The notes: a model not told the origin generated them from the sequence alone. A stretch of DNA of 64,000 nucleotides from Chitinophaga pollutisoli (GCF_038396755.1 NZ_CP149822.1:744001-808000), one strand, 5' to 3'; counted from the stretch's first letter, positions 44,105 through 56,386 are shown. Program-made: numbers and translations.

Positions 44105-47100
44105 GCGTCAACATCTCCAATGGAATATTGATGCCCTGCAAATAGCTTTTAAACTGGAAAAGGAGAAACGCAACGCTACCCAGGGGGAACGGCTGCTAAT
44201 GAAGCAATATAGCGGATTTGGCGGTCTCAAATTCGTGTTGAATCCCATAGAAAACCCTACAGATATAAAGCAATGGGCGGAATACGACCGGGGACTGTTT
44301 GAAATGACACGGGAGCTGCACCAGGTGCTCAAAGAAAATGCAGGTGATGAAAAACAATACAAGCGGTATGTGGACAGTATGCGAGGCTCTGTATTGTCCG
44401 CCTTTTATACCCCACCGGAAATCATCCATACTCTTTCAGAGGTACTGACAGAAAGCGGTATAGAAATCCGCAATTTTCTCGAACCGTCTGCGGGCGCTGG
44501 TGCATTTGTCGATCCTTTTGCTGACAAAGGTATTGGCCATGTTACCGCTTATGAGAAAGATCTGCTTACAGGTAAGGTGCTGGAGCAACTATATCCGGAC
44601 AGGGAAATCCGAATCAAGGGGTTTGAAGAGCTGCCAGAAGCCGAGCTGAACAGTTACGACGTAGTTGCCAGCAATATTCCCTTTGGCACCAGTTCGGTTT
44701 TTGACCTTTCGTATTCGAGGGGAAAAGATCCGGCGAGGGTTCAGGCCGCCCGCAGTATTCACAACTACTTTTTCCTAAAGGGAACCGATGCGCTGCGTAA
44801 TGGTGGCATCCTGGCTTTCATTACCTCGCAGGGTGTATTGGATAGCCCTGCCAACCAGCCTATCCGGGAAGCGCTGATGAGGGAGCATAACCTCATTTCG
44901 GTAGTAAGGCTGCCCAACAACCTCTTTACCGATCATGCGGGAACTGAAGTAGGCAGTGATCTCATCGTTCTTCAGAAAAACACAGACAAACAGGTGCTTT
45001 CTGAAATGGAAAAGGATTTTTGCCGTTCGTTGGAAACAAAGAACAATACCCACACCAATGCGCTGGTATTGTACACTGACCGGGTTGTTTTTAATGAGAT
45101 CATCGAATCAACAGACCTCTATGGTAAACCTTATACCATGTTCGTGCATAACGGAGGCGTTAGTGGTATTGCAAAGGATGCAAAGGAAATTCTGAGCGAA
45201 GATTTCAGGGATCACCTGGACCTGAATCTCTATAAAGGAATTTTGCCCGAAACGCCTGTTGTGCAGCCAGGAATGGCATCCGCACCTCAACCGCCAGCTA
45301 ACGGCATTGTTACGGAGAGAACGCAAGCTCCTGATACACCTGTTCATTCATCTCCGACAGGCAACCGTGCTTCAGATCAGCTACAGGAAAATACGATAAT
45401 TAAGGCCGATGATGCAGCGCCACAGGAGCAGGTACAATTAAGCCTGTTCGATCTTTTTGGCAGTGCGCCGCAGGCCAGCGTTGTAGCTGCTCCTGTAACA
45501 ACAACAAAAAAGAAAATCACGGTTAAAAGGACTGCACAAAGAAGGCAACCGGGGCTGTTTGATAACATTCCTGTGCGGTCGGCAAAGCCGTCCAATAATA
45601 CAGTCGGAACCTCACCAAAGACGAACGGCATTCCCGCCGGACCGGGAGATCTTTTTTCCGCTATCAATGTAAACAATGACGGCGAGCTTGAAAAAACAAA
45701 ACCAGTTGAGCAGGTTACCGAATCAAAAGTGATTCCTGATCCGGCCCCGTATAACGACAAAGTGCAGGCATTCCATAAGGATGACTGCCTTGCAACGGAA
45801 AATGGCTATGTAGGATATCTAAGGAATATCAATGCGGCTAAAGGTTCCGCAGTTTTCCATCCTTTAGCATTGGCCCCGCTTCAAAAAGCAAGAACAGAAG
45901 CCTACATACAGCTAAGGGATGCTTATCAGCTCCTTTATAACAATGAAGCGACGCTTCGGGCTGAACATAAGGCAGAAAGGGAAACACTGAATACTCTCTA
46001 TGATGCTTTTGTGAAAAAGTATGGCAACCTGAACAGCGCCGATAATATCAAGGTGATTAAAACCGATAGCGCAGGAAAAGAAATGCCGTACCTGGAGCGT
46101 GTGGTGGGTGGTGTGGTACATAAAGCAGATATATTCCATAGGCCCGTCAGTTTCTCCACCGCAACACTTGCTACCGACAATCCCGATGAAGCATTAACTG
46201 CATCGCTTAACAAATACGGGGCTGTTCATATCAACTATATGGCAGGGATCAGCGGGATGTCCAAAGAAGACCTGAAGAATGCCCTGCATGGTAGGATCTT
46301 TTACAACCCACTGGAGAAGGAATACGAAATCGCTGAAAAATGGGTATCGGGCAATGTGGTTGAGAAAGCGGGAAAAGTGAGGGAATACCTTTCCAGCCAA
46401 CCGGGTGATAAAGAAGTTGCCGAAAGCCTTAAAGCACTTGAAGAGGCCAGGCCCCGCCGTATTGAATTTGAAGAGCTGGATTTTAACCTCGGTGAACGCT
46501 GGATACCTACTGGTATCTATAACCGATTTGCATCCCACCTTTTCGATACTGAGGTACGCATTCACTATACCGAAAATACGGATGATTTTTCTATCCATTG
46601 TGATAGCAGGAATATTCACATCACAGAAAAATATGCTATCAAATCAGAAAGCCGCACCTATGATGGCATTGCTTTGTTTAAACACGCGCTGGTCAACACC
46701 ACGCCAGATATTACCAGAAAAGAGACAATAGGCGACAGGGAAGTAAAGGTGCGGGACATGGAAGCCATTCAAATGGCGAATACCAAGATCGACGAGATGC
46801 GCAAAGCATTTACGGATTGGCTCCATGCGCAGAACGATGAGTTCAAACAACGCCTTACCGACAGGTACAATGATACCTTTAACTGTTTCGTCCGACCGCA
46901 ATATAACGGCAGCCACCAGGATTTTCCGGGGCTGGATCGTAGGGCGCTCGGCATCGAAGACCTTTATCCCAGCCAGAAGGATGCTGTATGGATGATCAAG
47001 CTCAACGGCGGAGCCATCTGCGACCACGAAGTAGGTGCCGGTAAAACGCTTATCATGTGTACGGCTGCACAGGAAATGAAGCGGCTGGGCTTGACCCATA

Positions 47101-49577
47101 AGCCGATGATCATCGGCTTAAAAGCCAATGTGCACGAGATCGCTGAAACCTACCGAAAAGCTTACCCCCATGCCAAAATATTATATCCCGGCAAGGAAGA
47201 TTTTACACCGCAAAAGCGCCTGCGCATCTTCGGTGATATCAAAAACAATGATTGGGACTGTATCATATTAACCCATGATCAATTTGGCATGATACCACAA
47301 TCACCCGAATTGCAAAAGGAGATACTGCAAGCGGAACTGGATAGCGTAGAGGAAAACCTCGATTCACTGAAGGGGCAGGGCAAGGAGGTTTCGCGGGCAA
47401 TGCTGAAGGGTGTTGTGCTGCGTAAACAAAACCTGGAGGTGAAGCTCAAAACATTGGAACACGACATCGAAAACCGCAAGGATGATGTAGTGGACTTTAA
47501 AATGATGGGCATTGACCATGTATTTGTGGACGAAAGCCACCGTTTTAAAAACCTCATGTTTAATACCAGGCATGAGCGTGTGGCCGGGTTGGGCAATATG
47601 GCCGGCAGCCAAAAGGCGATGAACCTGCTGTTTGCCATCCGTACCATACAAGAGCGCACAGGTAAGGATCTCGGTGCTACCTTTCTTTCGGGAACCACCA
47701 TCAGCAATTCGCTTACAGAGCTGTACCTGCTGTTTAAATACCTGCGCCCGCAGGCAATGGAAAAACAGGGCATTTCCTGTTTTGATGCCTGGGCAGCCAT
47801 TTACGCCCGCAAAACGACAGATTACGAGTTTTCGGTCGCCAATAATATCGTATCAAAAGAACGTTTCCGCTTTTTTATCAAAGTACCGGAGCTGGCGCAG
47901 TTCTACTCGGAAATAACGGACTACCGCACGGCAAAGGATATTGGTATCGACCGGCCCGAAAAGAACGAGGTATTATACCATATACCGCCAACACCGGATC
48001 AGGAGGTCTTTATCAAAAAACTGATGGAGTTTGCCAAAACCGGCAATGCAGAACTGTTGGGCAGACCTCCGTTAAGCGAAAGCGAGGAAAAAGCAAAAAT
48101 GCTGATCGCAACGGACTATGCCCGAAAGATGTCGCTGGATATGCGGATGATCAGCCGAAAGTATGGTGACCATCCTGATAACAAGGCATCGCATTGTGCG
48201 GCTAATATTGCTAAATATTATAACCGGTTCCATGCACAAAAAGGAACACAGTTTGTTTTCTCCGACCTCGGCACCTATAAGCCCGGTGAGTGGAATGTCT
48301 ATTCCGAAATTAAGCGCAAGCTGGTGCAGGACCACGGCATCCCTGCACACGAAATACGATTTATACAGGAAGCGAAAAATGAAAAGCAGCGCAAGGAACT
48401 TATACAGGCCGTCAATGAAGGAAAGGTCAGGGTACTGTTCGGTTCCACCGAAATGCTCGGTACGGGGATTAATGCGCAAAAGCGTGCCGTAGCTGTTCAC
48501 CACCTGGATATTCCCTGGAGGCCAAGCGATCTTGCGCAACGGGATGGCAGGGCGATCCGTAAGGGTAATGAAATTGCGAAGTTCTTTGCCGACAACAAAG
48601 TAGATATCTTCATTTATGCGGTAGAAAAATCGCTGGACAGCTATAAATTCAATACCCTGTACAATAAGCAGGTATTCATCGACCAGCTAAAAACCAACAG
48701 CCTGGGCACACGTACCATTGACGAAGGCGCAATGGATGAAAAAACGGGAATGAATTTCTCGGAATATGTTGCTATACTTTCAGGCAATACAGACCTGCTG
48801 GAAAAAGCCAAGTTGGAAAAGCAGATCGCCGGTCTGGAAAGTGAGCGGCAAGCATTCAATCGCTCCAGGTTTTCTTCCAAATACAAGCTGGAAGATATTA
48901 CGGCCACATTGGAAAGTACACAAGCACGATTGGATCGGATGACACTTGATTGGGAAAACCTGCAAAAACGGATAGAGAAAAACAAAGATGGTGAGATACT
49001 CAACCCGGTACAGTTAACAGGTTTACCGCCCAATGCAGATATTAAGCAGATAGGTGCAAAACTCAACCAGCTTTCTGAAAAAGCCCGTACAGGCGGGCAG
49101 TATGAGGAAATCGGCTCGTTGTATGGCTTTACATTACTGGTGAAAACAGAGGTTTCAGAAAATGACAGCACAACCCTCGAAAGGGATAATCGTTTCTTTA
49201 TTCAAGGTGAAGGGGGTATCAAATACACCTATAATAATGGCCGGATGGCGACCGATGCAAAAACTGCATCGTTAAACTTCCTCAATGCGCTTGAAAAAAT
49301 ACCAGGCATTGTAGAGCAGGAACAAAAGAAAATTGCCGGATTGCAGAAAGACCTGCCCGTGCTTCAGGAAGTAGTCAACGGTGCTTGGAAAAAAGAAAAT
49401 GCACTGGCTGAATTGAAAACAGAATTAGCCGCAGTGGATAGAAAAATACAGTTATCTATAAAGCCGGAGTCTGAAGGTAAAACCACAGAACAGGTTGAAG
49501 AGCATACACAGGTTTCAGACACTTCAGAAACGACAGCTTATGTCAAAGGCGCTCATGTACCTCGTAGTGTATTGTAA
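44091..49577 (+). CDS. Very large N6-adenine methylase / SNF2-type helicase of conjugative elements
   Basis: 1828 residues. The N-terminal third has a class I methyltransferase fold: [19 protein letters not shown] (SAM site) and [15 protein letters not shown] with NIPF at 195-198 as the catalytic NPPF-type motif. A Pro/Gln-rich linker (about 390-560) follows. The C-terminal half is a SF2/SNF2 helicase: [17 protein letters not shown] (Walker A, about 982-988), VDESHRFKN (DESH about 1147-1150), [13 protein letters not shown], and motif [14 protein letters not shown] (about 1483). A coiled coil lies at about 1570-1640. The family protects or remodels element DNA during transfer by inference. It is intact, unlike its neighbours. 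Confidence 0.93.
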   Translation: MAFSKRQHLQWNIDALQIAFKLEKEKRNATQGERLLMKQYSGFGGLKFVLNPIENPTDIKQWAEYDRGLFEMTRELHQVLKENAGDEKQYKRYVDSMRGSVLSAFYTPPEIIHTLSEVLTESGIEIRNFLEPSAGAGAFVDPFADKGIGHVTAYEKDLLTGKVLEQLYPDREIRIKGFEELPEAELNSYDVVASNIPFGTSSVFDLSYSRGKDPARVQAARSIHNYFFLKGTDALRNGGILAFITSQGVLDSPANQPIREALMREHNLISVVRLPNNLFTDHAGTEVGSDLIVLQKNTDKQVLSEMEKDFCRSLETKNNTHTNALVLYTDRVVFNEIIESTDLYGKPYTMFVHNGGVSGIAKDAKEILSEDFRDHLDLNLYKGILPETPVVQPGMASAPQPPANGIVTERTQAPDTPVHSSPTGNRASDQLQENTIIKADDAAPQEQVQLSLFDLFGSAPQASVVAAPVTTTKKKITVKRTAQRRQPGLFDNIPVRSAKPSNNTVGTSPKTNGIPAGPGDLFSAINVNNDGELEKTKPVEQVTESKVIPDPAPYNDKVQAFHKDDCLATENGYVGYLRNINAAKGSAVFHPLALAPLQKARTEAYIQLRDAYQLLYNNEATLRAEHKAERETLNTLYDAFVKKYGNLNSADNIKVIKTDSAGKEMPYLERVVGGVVHKADIFHRPVSFSTATLATDNPDEALTASLNKYGAVHINYMAGISGMSKEDLKNALHGRIFYNPLEKEYEIAEKWVSGNVVEKAGKVREYLSSQPGDKEVAESLKALEEARPRRIEFEELDFNLGERWIPTGIYNRFASHLFDTEVRIHYTENTDDFSIHCDSRNIHITEKYAIKSESRTYDGIALFKHALVNTTPDITRKETIGDREVKVRDMEAIQMANTKIDEMRKAFTDWLHAQNDEFKQRLTDRYNDTFNCFVRPQYNGSHQDFPGLDRRALGIEDLYPSQKDAVWMIKLNGGAICDHEVGAGKTLIMCTAAQEMKRLGLTHKPMIIGLKANVHEIAETYRKAYPHAKILYPGKEDFTPQKRLRIFGDIKNNDWDCIILTHDQFGMIPQSPELQKEILQAELDSVEENLDSLKGQGKEVSRAMLKGVVLRKQNLEVKLKTLEHDIENRKDDVVDFKMMGIDHVFVDESHRFKNLMFNTRHERVAGLGNMAGSQKAMNLLFAIRTIQERTGKDLGATFLSGTTISNSLTELYLLFKYLRPQAMEKQGISCFDAWAAIYARKTTDYEFSVANNIVSKERFRFFIKVPELAQFYSEITDYRTAKDIGIDRPEKNEVLYHIPPTPDQEVFIKKLMEFAKTGNAELLGRPPLSESEEKAKMLIATDYARKMSLDMRMISRKYGDHPDNKASHCAANIAKYYNRFHAQKGTQFVFSDLGTYKPGEWNVYSEIKRKLVQDHGIPAHEIRFIQEAKNEKQRKELIQAVNEGKVRVLFGSTEMLGTGINAQKRAVAVHHLDIPWRPSDLAQRDGRAIRKGNEIAKFFADNKVDIFIYAVEKSLDSYKFNTLYNKQVFIDQLKTNSLGTRTIDEGAMDEKTGMNFSEYVAILSGNTDLLEKAKLEKQIAGLESERQAFNRSRFSSKYKLEDITATLESTQARLDRMTLDWENLQKRIEKNKDGEILNPVQLTGLPPNADIKQIGAKLNQLSEKARTGGQYEEIGSLYGFTLLVKTEVSENDSTTLERDNRFFIQGEGGIKYTYNNGRMATDAKTASLNFLNALEKIPGIVEQEQKKIAGLQKDLPVLQEVVNGAWKKENALAELKTELAAVDRKIQLSIKPESEGKTTEQVEEHTQVSDTSETTAYVKGAHVPRSVL

Positions 49578-49788
49578 TGATAACCAATGGCTTTTTTGCC
49601 GAATACCAATTCAAATCCTAAAAAAACGTGCTCAATCTTTCCCAACTTGGGTTTTTTATTCCTAACAATGTTTAAAATTTGTAATGCCTGTTTCACTCCA
49701 TGCGATATGAGAACACGTTGATAACAAATGGAATGTAGCAGTGACCGGTGTAGAGTATTATACAAGACATAGAGAAACCAGGTAGCCT

Positions 49789-50733
49789 ATGAAAATACCT
49801 TATTTTTTAAAATTTGAAGATGAGCACTTAATATCATTGCATCAGTATTCCCAACTTCCCGACTGGTGTAAATACCCGTTGCATTTTGCCCTGGAACGAC
49901 GTTACTTTAAACAACCGCAAATAGAGCTGCTGAGCCAGCAGTTAAACCAGGAACCGTTTTTTATAGACCTGGTTCAGATCAACGCAAAAGAACCTGCTTA
50001 TATCCCTTTCGATATTAATGACAGGCAATTGTACCTGTACTTTATGCTCAAGGGCAGCTTGCTGTACACCACGGGTGATTACCGGCCTATTATACGCACT
50101 CAGCCCAATACTTTTTTGATGTCCTATTATGACATTGGGCACTATTTTGCTTATGCCCAGCAAGGAATACATATAGCATTTGTAGTAAGCATCCTTCCGG
50201 AATGGATCGAAGGCATGTACCAGGAATACGACAATCTGAAAGACATCCTGCATCGTTTTAAAAATGAAAACAAGACTTATGATACCATGTATCAATGCCG
50301 GATGGATCGGAAGATCCACCGATGGTTATATAAGATTTACAGCTACTCGCAGGCTAATATTGGTGCCATAGACGGTAACCTGCGCAAGTACATTAGTTAC
50401 CTGCTGGAGCATTACGATCAGGTGATCCGGGAGCAGAACGGCGACCTGGCTTATAAGGTCAAAGCGTATATAGAAGAACATTATTGCGATGCGGAACTGA
50501 GCGTAAAATTTCTTACAGATTATTTCTTCCTCACCGAGCGTACACTCCTGAACGTTTTTAAGCGTCAATACAACATGAGCGTACAGGAGTTTTATACCGA
50601 GCTACGCATGGGTCATGCCCTGCTTCTGATGCAGCAAAAAGGCATTGGCATAAAAGATGTTTATATGGAAGTGGGATATACGGATGAACGCACCTTTCGC
50701 TCTGCCCTGGAACGATACCTCAAACGCCGGTAA
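49789..50733 (+). CDS. AraC family transcriptional regulator
   Basis: 314 residues. The N-terminal sensing half is followed by two HTH motifs at about 235-310: SVKFLTDYFFLTERTLLNVF with KRQYNMSVQEFYTELRMGHA, and IGIKDVYMEVGYTDERTFRS then ALERYLKRR. It lies 113 bases upstream of the MauE gene in the same direction and may control the MauE/DUF6520 and SusCD/TlpA genes. The ligand is not known. Confidence 0.9.
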   Translation: MKIPYFLKFEDEHLISLHQYSQLPDWCKYPLHFALERRYFKQPQIELLSQQLNQEPFFIDLVQINAKEPAYIPFDINDRQLYLYFMLKGSLLYTTGDYRPIIRTQPNTFLMSYYDIGHYFAYAQQGIHIAFVVSILPEWIEGMYQEYDNLKDILHRFKNENKTYDTMYQCRMDRKIHRWLYKIYSYSQANIGAIDGNLRKYISYLLEHYDQVIREQNGDLAYKVKAYIEEHYCDAELSVKFLTDYFFLTERTLLNVFKRQYNMSVQEFYTELRMGHALLLMQQKGIGIKDVYMEVGYTDERTFRSALERYLKRR

Positions 50734-50846
50734 CACAATTTCCCGCAAATTGTCAAAATCGGAAAATTTCTTACACAAGTTTGCTCAATTTTTACTGATT
50801 TTGACTTTCCAACGCTAAGTGCATTGATGAACTTTGTCTTAACAAG

Positions 50847-51395
50847 ATGGTGAAAACCATGCTAACGACAAAGGAAATGGATAAAGCCCTCAAATATCAG
50901 AAAAGAAGAACGATTGCATTTAAGATCACAATGCTCGCTTTGTTGGCCCTATGGATACCCGTAGCTATTGATAAGCTGACGGACTTTGAAACCTTTAAAA
51001 GCGGCATTTACAATCAACCCTTTTCAGACAGCTTGGGCAATGTGCTGATCTATACATTACCTGTATTGGAATGTGCTACTATTATTTTCCTGATTTACGA
51101 AGGCTGGCGCAAAGTCGGCCTGATCCTCTCCACAATGCTGATGACGGCCTTTACCGGATATGTGGGCATTGCGCTTTTAGGAGCCTGGGAAAAACTACCC
51201 TGCGGCTGCGGATCGGTGATCAGCGGTATGAGCTGGCCGAAGCATTTCCTTTTCAATCTTCTCTTTTTGTTCCTGAGCTTATCGGGACTTTACCTGTGGC
51301 GCAAATTACGAAGCGGTGACGCGGGAAGCGAAGCTGCCGAGGGCGGGTCGGCCAAAAGACATATTAAACAATATTCTTTAACTTCTAAATTGTAA
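50847..51395 (+). CDS. MauE/DoxX-like redox-associated membrane protein
   Basis: 182 residues with four membrane helices: ITMLALLALWIPVAIDKLTD, VLIYTLPVLECATIIFLIYE, LILSTMLMTAFTGYVGIALL and HFLFNLLFLFLSLSGLYLWR. A conserved CGCGSVISGMSW follows helix 3 (Cys 119 and 121). MauE-type proteins pass reducing power across the membrane or support disulfide formation in methylamine dehydrogenase; in Bacteroidota they accompany TlpA-like thioredoxins. It is followed 4 bases later by the DUF6520 gene. Confidence 0.88.
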   Translation: MVKTMLTTKEMDKALKYQKRRTIAFKITMLALLALWIPVAIDKLTDFETFKSGIYNQPFSDSLGNVLIYTLPVLECATIIFLIYEGWRKVGLILSTMLMTAFTGYVGIALLGAWEKLPCGCGSVISGMSWPKHFLFNLLFLFLSLSGLYLWRKLRSGDAGSEAAEGGSAKRHIKQYSLTSKL

Positions 51396-51399
51396 GAAG

Positions 51400-51693
51400 A
51401 TGAAAAAATTAAAATTAAACCTTTTTATGGTAGCTGCTTTAGCGATTGCGGCGGTAACCATGTCGTTTAAGATGGCAAGTACAGCAAGCACCTTTCATTA
51501 CACTGACACTGCAAATCCCGGCGTATTTTCTGACCCCGCCAACTGGCAACCAGGAAATTCATCAATTGCTTGTGGAACAGGAACGACCAAGCCCTGTGAA
51601 ATAACTGCTGAAGATGAGGCGGACTTGGAAAGCAAGCTGGATGGGAAAACTAACCCACAAGTGTTGAGCATTGTTGATAGCAGGCGGCAGTAA
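51400..51693 (+). CDS. DUF6520 family small exported protein
   Basis: 97 residues with a signal peptide (MKKLKLNLFMVAALAIAAVT ...). The mature part is SDPANWQPGNSSIACGTGTT followed by KPCEIT, with Cys 58 and 66 as a likely disulfide, and the NWQ-type block typical of DUF6520. These short proteins occur beside MauE, AraC and SusCD genes in Bacteroidota; function unknown. It ends 32 bases before a bidirectional terminator. Confidence 0.85.
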   Translation: MKKLKLNLFMVAALAIAAVTMSFKMASTASTFHYTDTANPGVFSDPANWQPGNSSIACGTGTTKPCEITAEDEADLESKLDGKTNPQVLSIVDSRRQ

Positions 51694-51724
51694 GTGAAAT
51701 TAATTTTTCAAAAGCAATTTGAGA

Positions 51725-51753
51725 GCATAAAGGGGTTTGTTACCCCTTTATGC
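51725..51753. terminator. Bidirectional terminator between convergent genes
   Basis: GCATAAAGGGGT (51725-51736), loop TTTGT-like five bases, ACCCCTTTATGC (51742-51753). The 12-pair stem is perfect and sits between the DUF6520 gene (plus) and the SusD-like gene (minus, stop at 51764). Confidence 0.9.
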
Positions 51754-51763
51754 TTTCTATAAT

Positions 51764-53134
51764 TTACCTCGGATTTTGCGGTATTCCACTAATTTCTATT
51801 ACGGTTTCGGGAATAGCAATAGCGTAACGTAAGTCATTAGGAGGTAATGTAAAAGTTTGTCCGTTAACCGTTCTTGTAAGGGTTATATTATATCCATCTC
51901 TGTTCAAACGTTTGATGTCTGACCATCGAAGCCCTCGAAACACCAATTCCTTTCTTCTTTCGTTTAAAATGGTGTTCAATGCAGCATCTTTATTAGTAAA
52001 TGAGTAAGAAACAAACTGATTAACGTCCCATCGTTTTATCAATAATTTATTCAAAGCATTTTCAGCTTCTGCAAGATTATTTAAACGGGCATTGCATTCA
52101 GCAATAATCAATAGCAACTCACTGGTTGTAATACCTGCTATAAGCCCTGAATGCCCCATGTGAGTGCCTTTAAATCTGTAATAACCATCATTCCCTTGAC
52201 GGAAGTATATAGTCTTTCTTAAATCCCCATTGTCATAAAGATTATAAAGTGCTGGCGTTATTTTCGCTATATCAAGATTAATAAGGTCAGATGGATACAT
52301 CCGTGTTTGAAATACTATTTCTGAACTCAATTGATTTATTGCTGGAATGGGATAGTCTGCATTGGGGTCTAATCCATTAAAGTCAATTAGTTGACTACTA
52401 AATTCGACCGCCTTTTTAGCATTTTCCAGCGCATCGGTATAGTTTCCCAATATCAAACGAGTTCTTGCTAACAACCCGTATGCTGCTGCTTTAGTCGGTA
52501 ATGTTGCGGCAAGGCTTGTGGTTGGTAATAATGGAATGGCATCTGTTAGATCTTTCAATATGTGGTCATAGGTTACTTGTACAGATGACCTCACAGACTG
52601 AATATTCATATCAGGGTTTAATCGCAACACCATTCCCAAGTCTGTATTGGCTGTTTGTGGATTATAGACTGGCGCCCATATTTGAATACCATCTAAGTAA
52701 CTTGCTGCTCTGAAAACCAAAGCCTGACCTTTGACATAATCTGCCTCTTGCCCGATAAGTTTATTTTCTTCAATTCCTTTCAGTACAGAGTTGCAAATAT
52801 AAATACTACTATAACATCTTTCCCAATCATCTCCTGTCGAAGCCTGCGGAGTTGAAACATAATCAGGTTTCCATGTATATAACCGTTTATCACTTTCATA
52901 ATATAATCCCTCATAATCTTCGTCTTTTAAAAAATAGTCATCACTGCTTGCTTCTCCCATAGCAGAAGAACCACTGTTAAGTATTTCCCAATTATTTAAT
53001 AAAGATTGGAAGTCATGCAAAGTGGTAGGAATAGCTAAATTTTTGTTCGATTTTTCTTCAAGAAACTTTTCGCATCCTGAAAATAGAATTAAGAGTAATA
53101 ACAGAACTGTAAGTATTTGCGTGTTCTTTTTCAT
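51764..53134 (-). CDS. RagB/SusD family outer-membrane lipoprotein
   Basis: 456 residues. Lipoprotein signal LLLLLILFSGCEKFLEEKSN, then the SusD fold with TPR-like helices (ALENAKKAVEFSSQLIDFNG), and a C-terminal ALNTILNERRKELVFRGLRW followed by SDIKRLNRDGYNITLTR. SusD-type proteins cap SusC transporters at the cell surface and bind the substrate. It is 12 bases after the SusC gene on the same strand. RagB-like members of this size often take peptides rather than glycans. Confidence 0.93.
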   Translation of the reverse strand: MKKNTQILTVLLLLLILFSGCEKFLEEKSNKNLAIPTTLHDFQSLLNNWEILNSGSSAMGEASSDDYFLKDEDYEGLYYESDKRLYTWKPDYVSTPQASTGDDWERCYSSIYICNSVLKGIEENKLIGQEADYVKGQALVFRAASYLDGIQIWAPVYNPQTANTDLGMVLRLNPDMNIQSVRSSVQVTYDHILKDLTDAIPLLPTTSLAATLPTKAAAYGLLARTRLILGNYTDALENAKKAVEFSSQLIDFNGLDPNADYPIPAINQLSSEIVFQTRMYPSDLINLDIAKITPALYNLYDNGDLRKTIYFRQGNDGYYRFKGTHMGHSGLIAGITTSELLLIIAECNARLNNLAEAENALNKLLIKRWDVNQFVSYSFTNKDAALNTILNERRKELVFRGLRWSDIKRLNRDGYNITLTRTVNGQTFTLPPNDLRYAIAIPETVIEISGIPQNPR

Positions 53135-53146
53135 TGTAATATCCCT

Positions 53147-56100
53147 TTATAATTTTGCTCTTAAACCAAGTGAATAATTTGCAGGTGTTATTAGGCTGTT
53201 GCTGCCTATATTAAAATCCGGGTCGATACCTGCTTTATTAGCTTTCCATAATATACCAAGGTTAGTTGCATTAAAATATACCTGTAAACCTTTGATACCC
53301 CTTGTTCCGTTAGTAGGCATTTTAAAGTCATAAGCAAGGTTGATATATTGAAGCCTGATATGGTCGCCTTTTTCTACCAAAACACCGGAGCCGTTATAAA
53401 AGGCATCCCGATTGGTATTTGTGACATATAGATTTACAGGTACGTTGGTATTTACTTCATCGCCCGGTTTTTGCCAGCGAAGTGCATAATCTGAATGACC
53501 TACCCAATTATTAAACAGGTTTGTATAATTAACCGAACTGCGCCTAAACCAATATCCAAATTTGAATGAAACACCTACCTGTAAGCTGATATTTTTGTAA
53601 GATATAGCGTTGATTAATGAGCCAAATTTAGTTGGAATGGCAGAGCCGAAATATTGTAAATCTTCAACACTCGTTCCTGTTCCGGTTATACTATTATAGT
53701 TTTTACTTATTTCACCATCGAGGTATCCCTGTGCTTCACCCGTATTAGGGTCTAAACCTGCCCATTTATAAGCATAAATTGCATATACAGGTTTTCCCTC
53801 TATACCCGATATTGGTACGGTGGAGGTAGAAATGTATTCTCTTGCCAATGTGCGGTCTATGAGGTATTCGATTATTTTGTCCTGATACAAGCTGAAATTG
53901 AGTATTGTACTCCACTTAAATGAACGGTCTATGTTTACGCTTTTTAACTGAATATCCCAACCATTGCCTTTCATGCTTGCAACATTTCTCAATATATAGG
54001 TAGGCACTCCTGTGGTATAATCCAATGGAGCCATACCAAATAGGTTGTCCCCCTTTTTATGATAATATTCTACTGACCCTGACAAGCTATTATTCTTTAA
54101 ACGGAAGTCTACGGCAAGGTTCAGCATTTTACTTGTTTCCCATCTTAAAAGTGGATTGTAGTAATTATTAAAACTTGCGTATGGAGTGCCTGTAAAAACG
54201 GAAGTATATGGAAGAAACCTAATTGTGTTAACGGCAACCATAGCGGGGTCAACATTACCGCTAAAACCATAAGTTGCCCGTAGATTAAGATAAGGGAGAA
54301 AATCAACTTTATAAAACTTTTCATTAGACAACTTCCAAGCAAATCCCGCCGACCAAAATGGGTTCCATTGGTCATTAGTTTTCAATCCAAAAAGGTTACT
54401 GGCATCCCTGCGGGCACTTGCCGATAATACATACCTTTCATCAAAAGTATAGGCTGCATTAGCGAAGTAGGATATAAACCTTGTGCTTGTTTCACCGAGG
54501 TATTGACCTCTATCTATAAAGCCTGCTCCACCATTAACGATGTTTGGATACGTTTTCGTAAAGTCCACGTTGCCCGTAGTTAAATTGTTTGGGTCGTAGC
54601 CATAAAAACGAGCCTGATTTGATTGCGCATGAGCGGAACGTGCTTCACCTCCAATTAATGCTGTAATATTGTGTTTACCATAAGTATTGTCAAAGTTCAA
54701 TTGACCCCGTATGTTATTTGCATTTAGAACACTATTACCTTTATCCAAAATACTGCCATTAGGCACGATGTAGATCACATTCCCATTCACGATTTGGGTA
54801 AAGCGATTGATATAATCCCGTGCCATATAACTGTTTTCATCAGCAAGGCTGGTGTTTAGTGCAGATTGCCTTTCATATTGATAATTTACTGTGGCATTCA
54901 ACCCCTTTATGATTTGATAATCGAGCGTAGCGGTTGCTAATATATCGGATACATTTCCGTTTGATGTTTGGTGCTGCCAATCGGTAAGGGGGTAGTAATT
55001 CCAGTCGAGCAGTTTTCCATTACCAAGATTATTGATATAGCTTTGATTGTAGTATTTTACAACAGGGAGTGCATTTCCGATAGCATCTGCCATCTGCATA
55101 TAAGGGGTGGAACCGCCTTTCATAGTTACATTATTGTATCCTAAACGACCGGATTTATTTTGACTTTGGGTGTAATATAGTCCGGTAGTAAGAGAAAGTT
55201 GCTCAATGGGTCGATAAGTGTTTTGGAAACGAAGATTAAAGCGTTCATATATAGCTACCAAATTATTTTTATTGTGGTCGTAGCCTACCGATGATGTCCA
55301 GGAAAATTTGTCTGCCCCGCCCTGCGCACTTAAAAAATATTGTTGGTTGACCGTGCGTTTATACATATACTGATTAAAATCGTCTCTTGCATCCACCGTT
55401 CTTAATGCGTCAATCTGTTGCTGTGCCTGTTCCTGTGTTAAAGCCCCTGTACGAACTTTGTTTAAAAGGTCAACCACCGGGCTAATTACCGGACGGCTCG
55501 ATGAATTGATTTGGCTGTTGTAAAAATTCCGGTTAAACAATTCCTGCTCCATATCAATATAATCACCGGATGTCATCTGACGGATATACCCCAAATCGGG
55601 CTTTGCACCAATGGTAAGGTTTGAATTAAAGGATAAGGTAATTGGCTGATTAAAACGCCCACTCTTGGTGGTGATAACAATTACACCATTTGCTGCTCTT
55701 GCGCCCCAAATACTGGAAGCCGAAGCATCTTTAAGTATGGTGATGTTCTCAACGATGTTAGGATTGATATTGTTTATATCGCCGTCATAAGGAAAGTTAT
55801 CGACAATGATAAGCGGGTCTTTTAGTCCGCTTATGGTACTTAATCCCCGTATCATCATTTGAGGTCTACTTTGTCTTCCGTTATCCATTACCATGCTATT
55901 GGCAATAGCTGGCAACCTCGAAAGAATATCCGTACCAACCTGCTGGTTAAACAGTTCATTGCTTACAGTAGAAAATGAACCTGTTGCCCGTTCTTTGGGT
56001 ATTTTCTGATACCCTGTTGATACTACTGTCACTTCGTCCAACAAGCGGGATGAAGCGGATAAAAAAATGTCTAAAGTGTCCCTATACGGAAGATTAACCG

Positions 56101-56350
56101 TTAAGGTAGCTGGTTCATAGCTTACATAGTTAATCACCAAAACAGCAGTATTTGTATTTGCAGCAGTTTGAATGGTAAAATGTCCTTTACCGTTGGTGAT
56201 TACCGCTCTATTGGCTCCTTGCAGGGATACGCTGGCTCCCTCGATAGGCAAACTATCATTACGGGAAATAACCCTGCCTGTGATAGTTTGTTGTGCGTAC
56301 AAGCAACAGGAAACAATAAGCAATGTGATAAGAAGTATAAAAGATTTCAT
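53147..56350 (-). CDS. SusC/RagA family TonB-linked outer-membrane transporter
   Basis: 1067 residues: signal peptide (MKSFILLITLLIVSCCLYAQ), carboxypeptidase-like regulatory domain (TITGRVISRNDSLPIEGASV ... LQGANRAVITNGKGHFTIQT), plug with TonB-linked motif (VTVVSTGYQKIPKERATGSF), SusC signature PLIIVDNFPYDGDINNINPN then VENITILKDASASSIWGARA, and a beta barrel to YSLGLRAKL. Outer-membrane import driven by TonB. It is placed between a TlpA-like thioredoxin gene and the SusD gene in one minus-strand operon. Confidence 0.95.
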   Translation of the reverse strand: MKSFILLITLLIVSCCLYAQQTITGRVISRNDSLPIEGASVSLQGANRAVITNGKGHFTIQTAANTNTAVLVINYVSYEPATLTVNLPYRDTLDIFLSASSRLLDEVTVVSTGYQKIPKERATGSFSTVSNELFNQQVGTDILSRLPAIANSMVMDNGRQSRPQMMIRGLSTISGLKDPLIIVDNFPYDGDINNINPNIVENITILKDASASSIWGARAANGVIVITTKSGRFNQPITLSFNSNLTIGAKPDLGYIRQMTSGDYIDMEQELFNRNFYNSQINSSSRPVISPVVDLLNKVRTGALTQEQAQQQIDALRTVDARDDFNQYMYKRTVNQQYFLSAQGGADKFSWTSSVGYDHNKNNLVAIYERFNLRFQNTYRPIEQLSLTTGLYYTQSQNKSGRLGYNNVTMKGGSTPYMQMADAIGNALPVVKYYNQSYINNLGNGKLLDWNYYPLTDWQHQTSNGNVSDILATATLDYQIIKGLNATVNYQYERQSALNTSLADENSYMARDYINRFTQIVNGNVIYIVPNGSILDKGNSVLNANNIRGQLNFDNTYGKHNITALIGGEARSAHAQSNQARFYGYDPNNLTTGNVDFTKTYPNIVNGGAGFIDRGQYLGETSTRFISYFANAAYTFDERYVLSASARRDASNLFGLKTNDQWNPFWSAGFAWKLSNEKFYKVDFLPYLNLRATYGFSGNVDPAMVAVNTIRFLPYTSVFTGTPYASFNNYYNPLLRWETSKMLNLAVDFRLKNNSLSGSVEYYHKKGDNLFGMAPLDYTTGVPTYILRNVASMKGNGWDIQLKSVNIDRSFKWSTILNFSLYQDKIIEYLIDRTLAREYISTSTVPISGIEGKPVYAIYAYKWAGLDPNTGEAQGYLDGEISKNYNSITGTGTSVEDLQYFGSAIPTKFGSLINAISYKNISLQVGVSFKFGYWFRRSSVNYTNLFNNWVGHSDYALRWQKPGDEVNTNVPVNLYVTNTNRDAFYNGSGVLVEKGDHIRLQYINLAYDFKMPTNGTRGIKGLQVYFNATNLGILWKANKAGIDPDFNIGSNSLITPANYSLGLRAKL

Positions 56351-56386
56351 TCATCAATCGAGTTGTATTGTAAAAAATAGAAGCGG